In this document: in pieces, positions 6,666-12,832 of the stretch
Numbering within the stretch: position 1 is the stretch's first letter
Layout: each line of letters begins with the position of its first letter
From: JBCCFX01 sp039029515
Lineage (GTDB): Bacteria > Planctomycetota > Phycisphaerae > Phycisphaerales > SM1A02
Reading direction: 5' to 3'
DNA: 12,832 nucleotides
NCBI GenBank assembly: GCA_039029515.1
Contig: JBCCFX010000118.1
Location: 1 to 12,832, forward strand
Position numbers and translations under genes: made by a program
The notes under the pieces: generated by a model
Database searches by the model: none
What the model was told of the DNA's origin: nothing
Seen by the model: only the letters and a program-made list of their open reading frames with translations

Positions 6666-7179
6666 ACTCGCTGCTTCGTTGCTCCTTGCCACGACCTGCA
6701 TCACGATCGGTGGATGCGAAACCGATGATGCGCTTGCCACTCAGGCGGCCACCCAGGCCGCGACCATGCCCACCACGCAAGCGGCGACGCAGGCGGCGCA
6801 GGACATGATGAACGTCGATCTCCCGGCGAACGTCCCGGCACAAGCCCGCGCGACCGCCAGTCGTGACGGCGATTACATCATCGCGTACCTCGCCGACCCG
6901 ACGCCGATCCCCGTCAACGACCTGTTCGGGCTTCAGATCTGGCTGCTGGACATGGGCGGTCAACCGCTGAACGCCGACATGGTGGCACTCGCAGTCGATG
7001 CCGACATGCCTCATCACGGTCATGGCATGATCGTCGAGCCGGAACTGACGCGGCTCGCGGATGGCAGCTACCGCGTCGAGAACATGATGTTTCACATGGG
7101 AGGCTACTGGGAGTTGTACTTCGATATCACGAAGCACAACGTGACGGAGCGGACGATCTTCTCCGTCACCATCGAATAG
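6655..7179 (+). CDS. YtkA-like lipoprotein
   Basis: This encodes 174 residues. The tandem ATGs at 6655 and 6658 overlap the end of the NHL gene by up to 11 bases; AAGGA at 6639 is a modest ribosome site, and ATG 6643 is another option. A lipoprotein signal (MTRLAASLLLATTCITIGGC) predicts lipidation at Cys21. A flexible spacer of TQAA-type repeats (about 29-49) precedes a small beta domain (70-174) resembling the YtkA-like/FixH family, with MPHHGHGM at 118-125 and FHMGGYW at 146-152. The His/Met cluster could bind copper, as proposed for relatives, but that is inference. It lies between an exported propeller and a di-heme enzyme, so it probably works on the outer face of the membrane with them. 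The specific role is unknown. Confidence 0.82.
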   Translation: MMTRLAASLLLATTCITIGGCETDDALATQAATQAATMPTTQAATQAAQDMMNVDLPANVPAQARATASRDGDYIIAYLADPTPIPVNDLFGLQIWLLDMGGQPLNADMVALAVDADMPHHGHGMIVEPELTRLADGSYRVENMMFHMGGYWELYFDITKHNVTERTIFSVTIE

Positions 7180-7196
7180 CCCCGGATGGAGCCCGA

Positions 7197-8498
7197 ATGC
7201 GCGCGCACGGACGACGAATTCTGATTGCGGCAATTGTTCTGCTGACGGGAATGACTGCGCTCGGATTGCGCGCGCAGCAGCATCCCGTTGAATTCACCGA
7301 GACCGATCGAAAACGCATCGCCCGGCACACGAACCTCGGCGAGCCGCCAGTCGATACCACGAATCGATTCGCCGCCGATGATCAGGCGGCGGCATTCGGG
7401 CATCGGTTGTTCTTCGACACGCGACTCTCAGGCAACGGTCAGATCTCATGCGTGACGTGCCACGATCCGATGGGCGGCTTTGCGGATGGCGCGAGCCGCG
7501 CGATGGGCATCGCGGAGGGTACGCGGAACTCGCCGTCGCTCTGGAACGTCGCGTACAACCGCTGGTACTTCTGGGATGGTCGATCGGACTCGCTGTGGAA
7601 TCAGGCGATGCAGCCGATTGAGCGTGATGTCGAAATGGACAGTGATCGACTGTCGGTCGTTCATCTGCTCTCAGGCGATGCTGCATTGCGCGCGCAGTAC
7701 GAGGCGATATTCGGTGCGCTGCCTGATGTGAGCGACGCATCACGGTTCCCGGCTGAGGCCAAGCCCGGGAATGGAGATGATCCTCGGTTCAATGCCTGGA
7801 ACGCGATGGCTGATGTGGACCAGGACGCGGTGAATCGCGTCTTCGCCAACGTTGGCAAGGCGATGGCGGCATACCAGACGAAGCTCATCAGCAACGATGC
7901 GCCGTTCGACCGCTTTGCTCGCGCGCTGGCCTCGGGTGATCAGGCGGGCATGGATGCGATGTCGGTTTCAGCGCAGCGCGGGCTGAAGATGTTTATCGGG
8001 CGTGGAAACTGCCGGATTTGTCACAGTGGCCCGAACTTCAGTGACGGCGAATTCCACAACATTCTCGTGCCGCCACTGGAAGGTGGTCTGCCGCGAGATC
8101 GGGGGCGATATGACGCCCCGAAGATCCTGAAGAAGGACATCTTCAATGCGTCAGGCGCCTTCAGCGATGATCGATCGGGTGTGCGGTCGCGTCTGACACG
8201 CAGTCTCATCAGCACGCCGGAGCAGTGGGGACAATTCAAAACGCCGAGTCTGCGCAATGTGGCGCTCTCCGCACCATATATGCATGAGGGGCAGTATGCG
8301 GACCTTCGGGAGGTGTTCGAGCATTACTCGACACTGGAGGACGCGATCCAGTTCGGGCACCACGCAGAGCAGCTGCTGGTGCCGTTGAATCTGACGGATG
8401 AGGAAATGGGTGATCTGGAGGCCTTTCTCAACGCTCTGACAGACGAGTCAATCGAGGAACGCTGGCTGCGACCGCCGGGGGTCGAAGCCGGGAATTGA
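7197..8498 (+). CDS. Di-heme cytochrome c, MauG / cytochrome c peroxidase superfamily
   Basis: This encodes 433 residues, starting 17 bases after the previous stop with GGAG 5 bases before the ATG. A signal peptide ends near LRA-QQ (26/27). Two covalent heme sites are visible: CVTCH at 85-89, in a typical LFFDTRLSGNGQISC...CHDP context, and CRICH at 272-276. Other family landmarks are RNSPSLWNVAYNRWYFWDGRSDSLWNQA and FKTPSLRNVALSAPYMHEG (to about 365). By motif alignment, Tyr377 (EHYS) falls where classical bacterial peroxidases have the axial Met and MauG has Tyr294, favouring a MauG-like enzyme. It should act in the periplasm, reducing peroxide or oxidising a protein or small substrate, and needs a cytochrome c maturation system not seen here. 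The superfamily is certain, the substrate unknown. Confidence 0.92.
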   Translation: MRAHGRRILIAAIVLLTGMTALGLRAQQHPVEFTETDRKRIARHTNLGEPPVDTTNRFAADDQAAAFGHRLFFDTRLSGNGQISCVTCHDPMGGFADGASRAMGIAEGTRNSPSLWNVAYNRWYFWDGRSDSLWNQAMQPIERDVEMDSDRLSVVHLLSGDAALRAQYEAIFGALPDVSDASRFPAEAKPGNGDDPRFNAWNAMADVDQDAVNRVFANVGKAMAAYQTKLISNDAPFDRFARALASGDQAGMDAMSVSAQRGLKMFIGRGNCRICHSGPNFSDGEFHNILVPPLEGGLPRDRGRYDAPKILKKDIFNASGAFSDDRSGVRSRLTRSLISTPEQWGQFKTPSLRNVALSAPYMHEGQYADLREVFEHYSTLEDAIQFGHHAEQLLVPLNLTDEEMGDLEAFLNALTDESIEERWLRPPGVEAGN

Positions 8499-8519
8499 TC
8501 GGGCATCGTTTCGGAATCG

Positions 8520-8540
8520 CCGAACCTCGTTCTGGTTCGG
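8520..8540. other. Intergenic inverted repeat
   Basis: CCGAACC and GGTTCGG pair around a seven-base loop, 21 bases after the di-heme gene's stop. No T-run follows, so it is a weak terminator or a leader structure of the next gene. The rest of the 8499-8623 gap shows no clear promoter. Confidence 0.4.
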
Positions 8541-8623
8541 ACCCGAAACCACCTGTAGACTCCTGTAGGGGCCGGGGATCGGCAGATCGCCGTCACGGAA
8601 GATCAAGCGAGGTAGGACAACGA

Positions 8624-10960
8624 ATGCAGAGTCAAGCCCGGATGCAGGCGATCGCCGCAAGTGCGATCGGCGTGTTGATCACGACCACCGCCGTCTTCGG
8701 TCATGCGGATGACCCGAAGAACAAGAATCGCGAGAAGCGCGTTGAAGCGCCGGCGTATCGCGCGAGCGATGTGCTGGCGACGATGGGATCGACGTTCGAT
8801 TCCAACGGCGTCACGCTGATGTCATGGCTGCCGATCTCGGAGTTCGGTCCGTACTCGTCCGCCAACGATTGCTGGGGCTACGTGAGTCCGAGTGGACGCG
8901 AATACGCGATCATCGGTTTCTCCGACGCGACGAGCTTTGTCGAGGTCACGGATCCGGGCAACCCGCAGATCATCGCAACGCTCGCGGGGCCCAACAGCCT
9001 CTGGCGCGATATCAAGACGTACCAGTCATACGCCTACGCGGTGAGTGAAGGCGGCGATGGCATACAGGTGTTCGACATGTCGGACATCGATAACGGCAAC
9101 GTGGTCTGGCTCGGCAATGATCTCGATGGCCCCGGCACGAGCGCGACGCACAACGTCGCGATCGATGAAGTCAGTGGCTATCTCTACCGACTCGGCGGCA
9201 CCGGCGAAGGCATGCGCATCTACAGCCTCACCGATCCGACGAATCCGCAGTACGTCGCATCATGGCCCGATCGCTATATCCACGATGCCCAGATCGTCAC
9301 CATGAACACCGGCGAGCTTGGTCAGCAACAGCCGCGTCAAATCGCGTTCTGTGCATCAGGCTTCAACGGCGGGTTTGTCGAGACCGGTCTGGACATTCTC
9401 GATGTCACCGACAAGAACAACATCATCCAGCGTGCGCGATACACGTATCCGACGTCGCCCGCCTATTCGCATCAGTGCTGGCTTTCGGAAGATCGTCAGA
9501 CGCTGTATCTCAACGATGAACTGAATGAGCAGGACTTCGGCATCAACTCGACCACGCACGTGATCGATGTGAGCGACCTCGACAATCCGTTCGAGGTTCG
9601 CGCGACGTCCAACGGCAATCCGGCCGTGACGCACAACCTGTACGTCAATAACGGCAAGCTCTTCGCCGCGAACTACCGCAGTGGTCTGCGTGTGTTCGAC
9701 GTGACGACCGATCAGGAAGATCCGGTCGAGGTCGGGTACTTCGATACGTATCCCGCGAACGACAACGCAAGCTTCAACGGACTGTGGAGCAGCTATCCGT
9801 TCTTCCCGAGCGGCATCGTGATCGGCAGCGATCTCGAGCGTGGTCTATTCGTCTGGTTCGCCGGCGATCCGGAACTGACGTTTGAATTCCCGAGCGGCGT
9901 CCCGACGATGATAGATCCATCCGGCACGACAAAATTCGATGTGCGCATCGTGCAGCAGGGCGGCGGTTCACTGCAGCCGGGCACTGCCCAGTTGAATTAC
10001 AACGATGGTTCCGGGTACGTCTCCGTGCCGTTGACGCCCATGGGCGGCGACATGTACGAAGCGTCGATCGGTGTGCTCGAGTGTCCGGGCAGTCTTGAAT
10101 TCTTCATCTCCGCGGAGAGCCAGCTTGGTCTGGTCTGGCGCGGTCCGGCCGAAGGCGCGAGTGCGCCGTTTACGGCGTTGGTCGCGACGGGCTTTAATGG
10201 TCTGTTTGCCGATGACTTCGAAATCGATCGCGGTTGGAGCGCGACGAACCTCGGTGCATCATCTGGCGACTGGCAGCGCGGTGTGCCGGTCAACGATGCC
10301 GGTTGGGACTTCGATCCGGTCAGCGATGCTGACGGCAGTGGTTCGGCGTATCTCACGCAGAACGAAAATGGAAACACCGACGTCGACGATGGCGCGGTTG
10401 AGTTGCTGTCGCCGGTGCTTGATCTGTCGGGCGGCAACGCCACGATCCAGTTCAGTCATTACCTGCGCTTGACGGATGCGAACAACACCGACCAGTTGCT
10501 GATTGAAGCGAATGACTTCGTGGGCAGTGGCTGGCAGCCGATTCTGTCCCTCTCGAGTGATACAACGGACAGCTGGCAGCAGGTGATCATCGATTCACAG
10601 GCGCTGAGCGCTGCGGGCGTGGCGTTGAACTCGACGGTGCGACTGCGCTTCACCGCAAATGATGCGGATCCGCAGAGCATTGTGGAAGCCGGCGTCGACG
10701 CCGTCGACATCGTGCAGGTTGAGTGTGGTCCGGCGGGTCCGTTGCCGTGTGCAGCGGACTGTGCCCCGGACAACGGCGACGGCACGTTCGGCAACAACAT
10801 GGTGAACATCGACGACCTGCTCGCGGTGATCAACAACTTCGGCCAGGCCGGCGGACCGTGCGATCTCGCGCCGGACAACGGTGACGGCACGTTCGGCAAC
10901 GGCATCGTGAATATCGATGACGTGCTGGAAGTGATCAACTCGTTTGGCCCGTGCCCGTGA
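8624..10960 (+). CDS. Secreted choice-of-anchor B family protein with dockerin-like tail
   Basis: This encodes 778 residues. I chose the ATG at 8624: GAGG and AGGA lie just upstream (8609-8617) and a signal peptide follows directly (cleavage near GHA-DD). The frame stays open back to 8495, but that part has no coding look. Residues about 45-410 form a propeller of the choice-of-anchor B type (DCWGYVSPSGREYAIIG, DIKTYQSYAYAVSEGG, THNVAIDE, HQCWLSEDRQTLYLNDE, THNLYV). A beta-sandwich linker follows, then a jelly-roll or MAM-like domain (about 526-703, starting ADDFEIDRGW). The tail (706-778) holds two DNGDGTFGN...VNIDDxLxVINxFG units bracketed by Cys, like Phycisphaerae GC-type dockerins. It is likely a surface or envelope protein held through that tail; the ligand is unknown. 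An intrinsic terminator follows. Confidence 0.9.
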   Translation: MQSQARMQAIAASAIGVLITTTAVFGHADDPKNKNREKRVEAPAYRASDVLATMGSTFDSNGVTLMSWLPISEFGPYSSANDCWGYVSPSGREYAIIGFSDATSFVEVTDPGNPQIIATLAGPNSLWRDIKTYQSYAYAVSEGGDGIQVFDMSDIDNGNVVWLGNDLDGPGTSATHNVAIDEVSGYLYRLGGTGEGMRIYSLTDPTNPQYVASWPDRYIHDAQIVTMNTGELGQQQPRQIAFCASGFNGGFVETGLDILDVTDKNNIIQRARYTYPTSPAYSHQCWLSEDRQTLYLNDELNEQDFGINSTTHVIDVSDLDNPFEVRATSNGNPAVTHNLYVNNGKLFAANYRSGLRVFDVTTDQEDPVEVGYFDTYPANDNASFNGLWSSYPFFPSGIVIGSDLERGLFVWFAGDPELTFEFPSGVPTMIDPSGTTKFDVRIVQQGGGSLQPGTAQLNYNDGSGYVSVPLTPMGGDMYEASIGVLECPGSLEFFISAESQLGLVWRGPAEGASAPFTALVATGFNGLFADDFEIDRGWSATNLGASSGDWQRGVPVNDAGWDFDPVSDADGSGSAYLTQNENGNTDVDDGAVELLSPVLDLSGGNATIQFSHYLRLTDANNTDQLLIEANDFVGSGWQPILSLSSDTTDSWQQVIIDSQALSAAGVALNSTVRLRFTANDADPQSIVEAGVDAVDIVQVECGPAGPLPCAADCAPDNGDGTFGNNMVNIDDLLAVINNFGQAGGPCDLAPDNGDGTFGNGIVNIDDVLEVINSFGPCP
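10766..10947 (+). repeat. Tandem dockerin-like repeats in the coding sequence
   Basis: Two units about 77 bases long begin at 10766 and 10871 (offset 105 bases, 35 codons). Each encodes DNGDGTFGN, then VNIDD and VIN-x-FG, a calcium-loop-like pattern. The DNA is also very similar, suggesting duplication. Confidence 0.8.
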
Positions 10961-10969
10961 GGGAGCCGA

Positions 10970-11004
10970 CAGCGATCAGCTGTCAGCTTTCAGCATTGTG
11001 ATTT
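10970..11004. repeat. Heptamer array CAGCNNT, left arm
   Basis: CAGCGAT, CAGCTGT, CAGCTTT and CAGCATT follow in register, then GTGATTT; CAGCGGC then leads into the terminator stem. It begins ten bases after the stop codon. It shares CAGCTTT with 1881-1887 and faces the GCTG array at 11041. Confidence 0.7.
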
Positions 11005-11008
11005 CAGC

Positions 11009-11037
11009 GGCAGTCCTTCGGGGCTGCCGTTTTTCTT
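11009..11037 (+). terminator. Intrinsic terminator of the choice-of-anchor B gene
   Basis: GGCAGTCC pairs with GGGCTGCC (one G-T wobble) around a TTCG tetraloop, followed by GTTTTTCTT. Stem, stable loop and T-run are all present, 48 bases after the stop codon. Confidence 0.85.
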
Positions 11038-11040
11038 ATG

Positions 11041-11110
11041 GCTGTTGGCTGTTGGCTGTTGGCTGTTGGCTGTTGGCTGCTAGCTGATAGCTGACGTCTG
11101 ACGGCTGATA
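11041..11110. repeat. Tandem heptamer array GCTGNNN
   Basis: Ten heptamers run in register: five perfect GCTGTTG, then GCTGCTA, GCTGATA, GCTGACG, TCTGACG and GCTGATA. GCTGATA is the reverse complement of TATCAGC found at 1878-1884, so the family occurs in both orientations. A copy-number-variable simple repeat is likely. Confidence 0.85.
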
Positions 11111-11116
11111 GGTAGG

Positions 11117-11134
11117 GCGGGCATTCCTGCCCGT
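11117..11134. repeat. GTAGGGCGGGC hairpin
   Basis: CGGGCA, loop TTCC and TGCCCG form a perfect six-pair stem extended by a G-T pair. The GTAGGGCGG lead-in matches the reverse complement of the sequence beside the 1925 hairpin, so it is probably the same repeat family. The rest of 11135-11275 shows no gene, and no promoter stands out. Confidence 0.6.
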
Positions 11135-11275
11135 CGTGGCAGACGTTTCGATCGATGCAATTCGACATTTGTCGCAGGACTGCGGCATTCCTGGCATATC
11201 CTGCGGTAGCCGACCCTTGCCTTTCCGTGGGCCATTTCTTCTCTGGTCGGCGAGTTCGGTGTGTGCAGTCACGCC

Positions 11276-11281
11276 GGGAGG
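11276..11281 (+). promoter_or_regulatory. Shine-Dalgarno for the beta-helix gene
   Basis: GGGAGG lies 6 bases before GTG 11288 and 9 before GTG 11291. It is the strongest ribosome site in the window and fixes a GTG start. Confidence 0.7.
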
Positions 11282-11287
11282 TGCTCT

Positions 11288-12832
11288 GTGGTGCGATCTC
11301 ACCTGTGGTGTGTTTGTGTCAGTGCGCTCATGTTGTCAACGTCAGTCCACGCGGCGACCTGGTTCGTGGATGACGATGCCGTACCCGATGGCAATGGCCA
11401 GTCGTGGGCGACCGCGTTCGACGAACTTCAGGATGCGCTGGACGTTGCGGAGAGTGGAGACAAGATCTGGCTCGCGGCGGGAACGTACGTGCCGAGTGTG
11501 GCGATCTCGGTGCAGGGCGATGAGCCGGAGCGCGAGACGTTTCTCATCGATCGGACGCTTTCGATCTACGGCGGGTTCGCCGGCTTTGAGACGTCGCTCG
11601 ATGAGCGTGACATCGACGCGAACCCGTCGATCCTGTCAGGCGATCTGAATGGCGATGATGAGCCGGAGTTCACGAATCGCGATGACAATGCGCTGCATGT
11701 CGTGACCCTTGAAACACCTCTAGGTCGCCCGCCCGGCCGGTTTGTGCTTGATGGGTTGACCATCAGAGGCGGGCATGCTCCTGATACATTTGGCGGCGGT
11801 CTCTACGCCGTCAGGGCGATCGTCACCATGCAATCTTGCGTGATATGCGACAACTTCTCGATTGCGGGCGGCGCGATATACGCTGAAGACTCAGCATTGA
11901 GTCTGAGCGAATCACAGATTCGACACAACCATGTATTTGCCGATGAGCAGGGAGGCGGCGGAGCCGGCGTCCTCACACTCAACTCATCGCTCACCATCAA
12001 CGCCTGTGAATTCGAAGCAAATATTGTGGACGGAATTGACTTTGCGCCCGGTGGTGCGATTCTCGGCCTTGGCGGCCAACACTCGATTCATAACTCAGTC
12101 TTTGCCATGAATCAGTGCAAGAGTTCTGGTGGAGCGGTCCATATCCAGAACGGCGGTGCAGGCCTCTCATTTGATGCGTTCCTTCGGGGCTGTACTTTCA
12201 CCGGCAACCAGACGACGGGAACTGATTCCTTCAGCAGTGGCGGTGCGGTGCATATTCAGCATCAGAATATTGACACACTCAGCAGTGCTGTCGTCTGCAC
12301 ATGTGTATTCGACGGCAATTCAGCGTGGTCATCGGGCGCGTTGATGATGTTCATCTTTGGTGGTGCTCCGTTCGAAGGATCTGTTGAGGCATGCACGTTC
12401 AGTCGGAACGAGTCAATCACAGGAAGCACATTTGGGACACAGGACTCGTTTCATTCACATCCGGACACATTTGTGCGGATCTCCAATTCGCTCTTTGTTG
12501 CCAATGCAGCTTCGGCGAGCACTGGTGGAGGGGATGCAGCGGTCAGTTTCTTTCGAACGCCCGGTGAGCTTCTCAACACGACAGTGGTGGCCAACGTTGC
12601 AGGTTCGTTTGGTGGCGTATACGCGAGTAGTGATGCCGAATTCGGTATACGGAGTTGCATCGTCGTTGATAACCGTGATTCCGCCGGTGTTCAGCCGCCG
12701 CTGCAATACAATCGTTCTGACGATGGTTCCGCCCGTTTCAACATCATTCAGAATGTTCCACCAAATCCGTTCGGCAACATCGATGCGGACCCGCTCTTTG
12801 TCGACCCCGATGGTCCGGATGGTCAGATCGGC
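11288..12832 (+). CDS. Secreted right-handed beta-helix protein, choice-of-anchor Q type (3' partial)
   Basis: The frame is open for 515 codons to the right edge, so the C-terminus is missing. Start: GTG 11288 (GTG 11291 is possible) after GGGAGG. Residues 1-22 form a signal peptide (cleavage VHA-ATW). The N-terminus of the mature part is characteristic: WFVDDDAVPDGNGQSWATAFDELQDAL, leading to GDKIWLAAGTYVP and LSIYGGFAGFE. Repeated short strands follow (LDGLTIRGG, GGGLYAV, SSGGAVHIQNGG, CTFTGNQTT, SGGAVHIQ), as in parallel beta-helix proteins. The visible end, NIDADPLFVDPDGPDG, is the usual lead-in to a choice-of-anchor Q segment. It is probably a surface-exposed, perhaps polysaccharide-related protein; no catalytic residues can be assigned. 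From about 11760 the base composition is AT-richer than the first third. Confidence 0.87.
   Translation, partial: MVRSHLWCVCVSALMLSTSVHAATWFVDDDAVPDGNGQSWATAFDELQDALDVAESGDKIWLAAGTYVPSVAISVQGDEPERETFLIDRTLSIYGGFAGFETSLDERDIDANPSILSGDLNGDDEPEFTNRDDNALHVVTLETPLGRPPGRFVLDGLTIRGGHAPDTFGGGLYAVRAIVTMQSCVICDNFSIAGGAIYAEDSALSLSESQIRHNHVFADEQGGGGAGVLTLNSSLTINACEFEANIVDGIDFAPGGAILGLGGQHSIHNSVFAMNQCKSSGGAVHIQNGGAGLSFDAFLRGCTFTGNQTTGTDSFSSGGAVHIQHQNIDTLSSAVVCTCVFDGNSAWSSGALMMFIFGGAPFEGSVEACTFSRNESITGSTFGTQDSFHSHPDTFVRISNSLFVANAASASTGGGDAAVSFFRTPGELLNTTVVANVAGSFGGVYASSDAEFGIRSCIVVDNRDSAGVQPPLQYNRSDDGSARFNIIQNVPPNPFGNIDADPLFVDPDGPDGQIG

Noticed and set aside
6541..7233. A 230-codon - strand frame opposite the lipoprotein gene
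   Set aside because: Its Arg/Val-rich composition is typical of an antisense shadow, while the + strand has a lipobox and a conserved domain.
8495..8623. Upstream extension of the choice-of-anchor B gene
   Set aside because: It would place 43 non-hydrophobic residues before an obvious signal peptide, and a good ribosome site precedes ATG 8624.
11041..11110. Possible CRISPR array
   Set aside because: The unit is only seven bases with no spacers, so it is a simple tandem repeat.
11190..11210. Possible sigma-54 promoter (GGCATATCCTGC)
   Set aside because: The distance between the GG and GC elements is 8 rather than the required 10 bases.

Overview
The window looks like chromosomal DNA of a planctomycete, most likely class Phycisphaerae. 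The clues are the cysteine-bracketed dockerin-like tails on a secreted choice-of-anchor B type protein, a choice-of-anchor Q type beta-helix protein, small membrane proteins ending in a CxxCGYxRG...CxECG zinc ribbon, moderately high GC, and intergenic heptamer and GGCGGAC hairpin repeats. This placement is inference from protein style; no rRNA or marker gene is present. No tRNA, rRNA, CRISPR array, transposase or phage gene was seen.

Layout. (1) 3-1863, + strand: three tandem paralogous membrane proteins with C-terminal zinc ribbons. The first is cut by the left edge, and each stop overlaps the next start by four bases. (2) 1864-2059: a repeat-rich gap between convergent genes. (3) 2060-4433, - strand: a two-gene unit, a CitMHS_2/NhaD-like ion antiporter followed by a tandem-domain universal stress protein. 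(4) 4434-4676: a divergent intergenic region. (5) 4677-8498, + strand: a tight unit of secreted NHL-repeat propeller, YtkA-like lipoprotein and di-heme c-type cytochrome of the MauG/cytochrome c peroxidase superfamily. (6) 8624-10960: a secreted choice-of-anchor B type propeller with a jelly-roll-like domain and two dockerin-like repeats. (7) 10961-11287: a gap with a clear intrinsic terminator between two arrays of opposite-facing heptamers. (8) 11288-12832: a secreted parallel beta-helix protein that runs off the right edge and has a strong Shine-Dalgarno and a GTG start.

How the genes may work together. The antiporter and stress protein probably form an ion/pH-stress unit. The NHL, YtkA-like and di-heme proteins are all exported and genetically coupled, so a shared periplasmic redox or metal-related job is plausible; no substrate can be named. 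The two large secreted proteins downstream look like surface or envelope proteins. I saw no clear defence system. The least explained material is the zinc-ribbon gene array, the NHL/YtkA/MauG-like trio and the intergenic repeat families.
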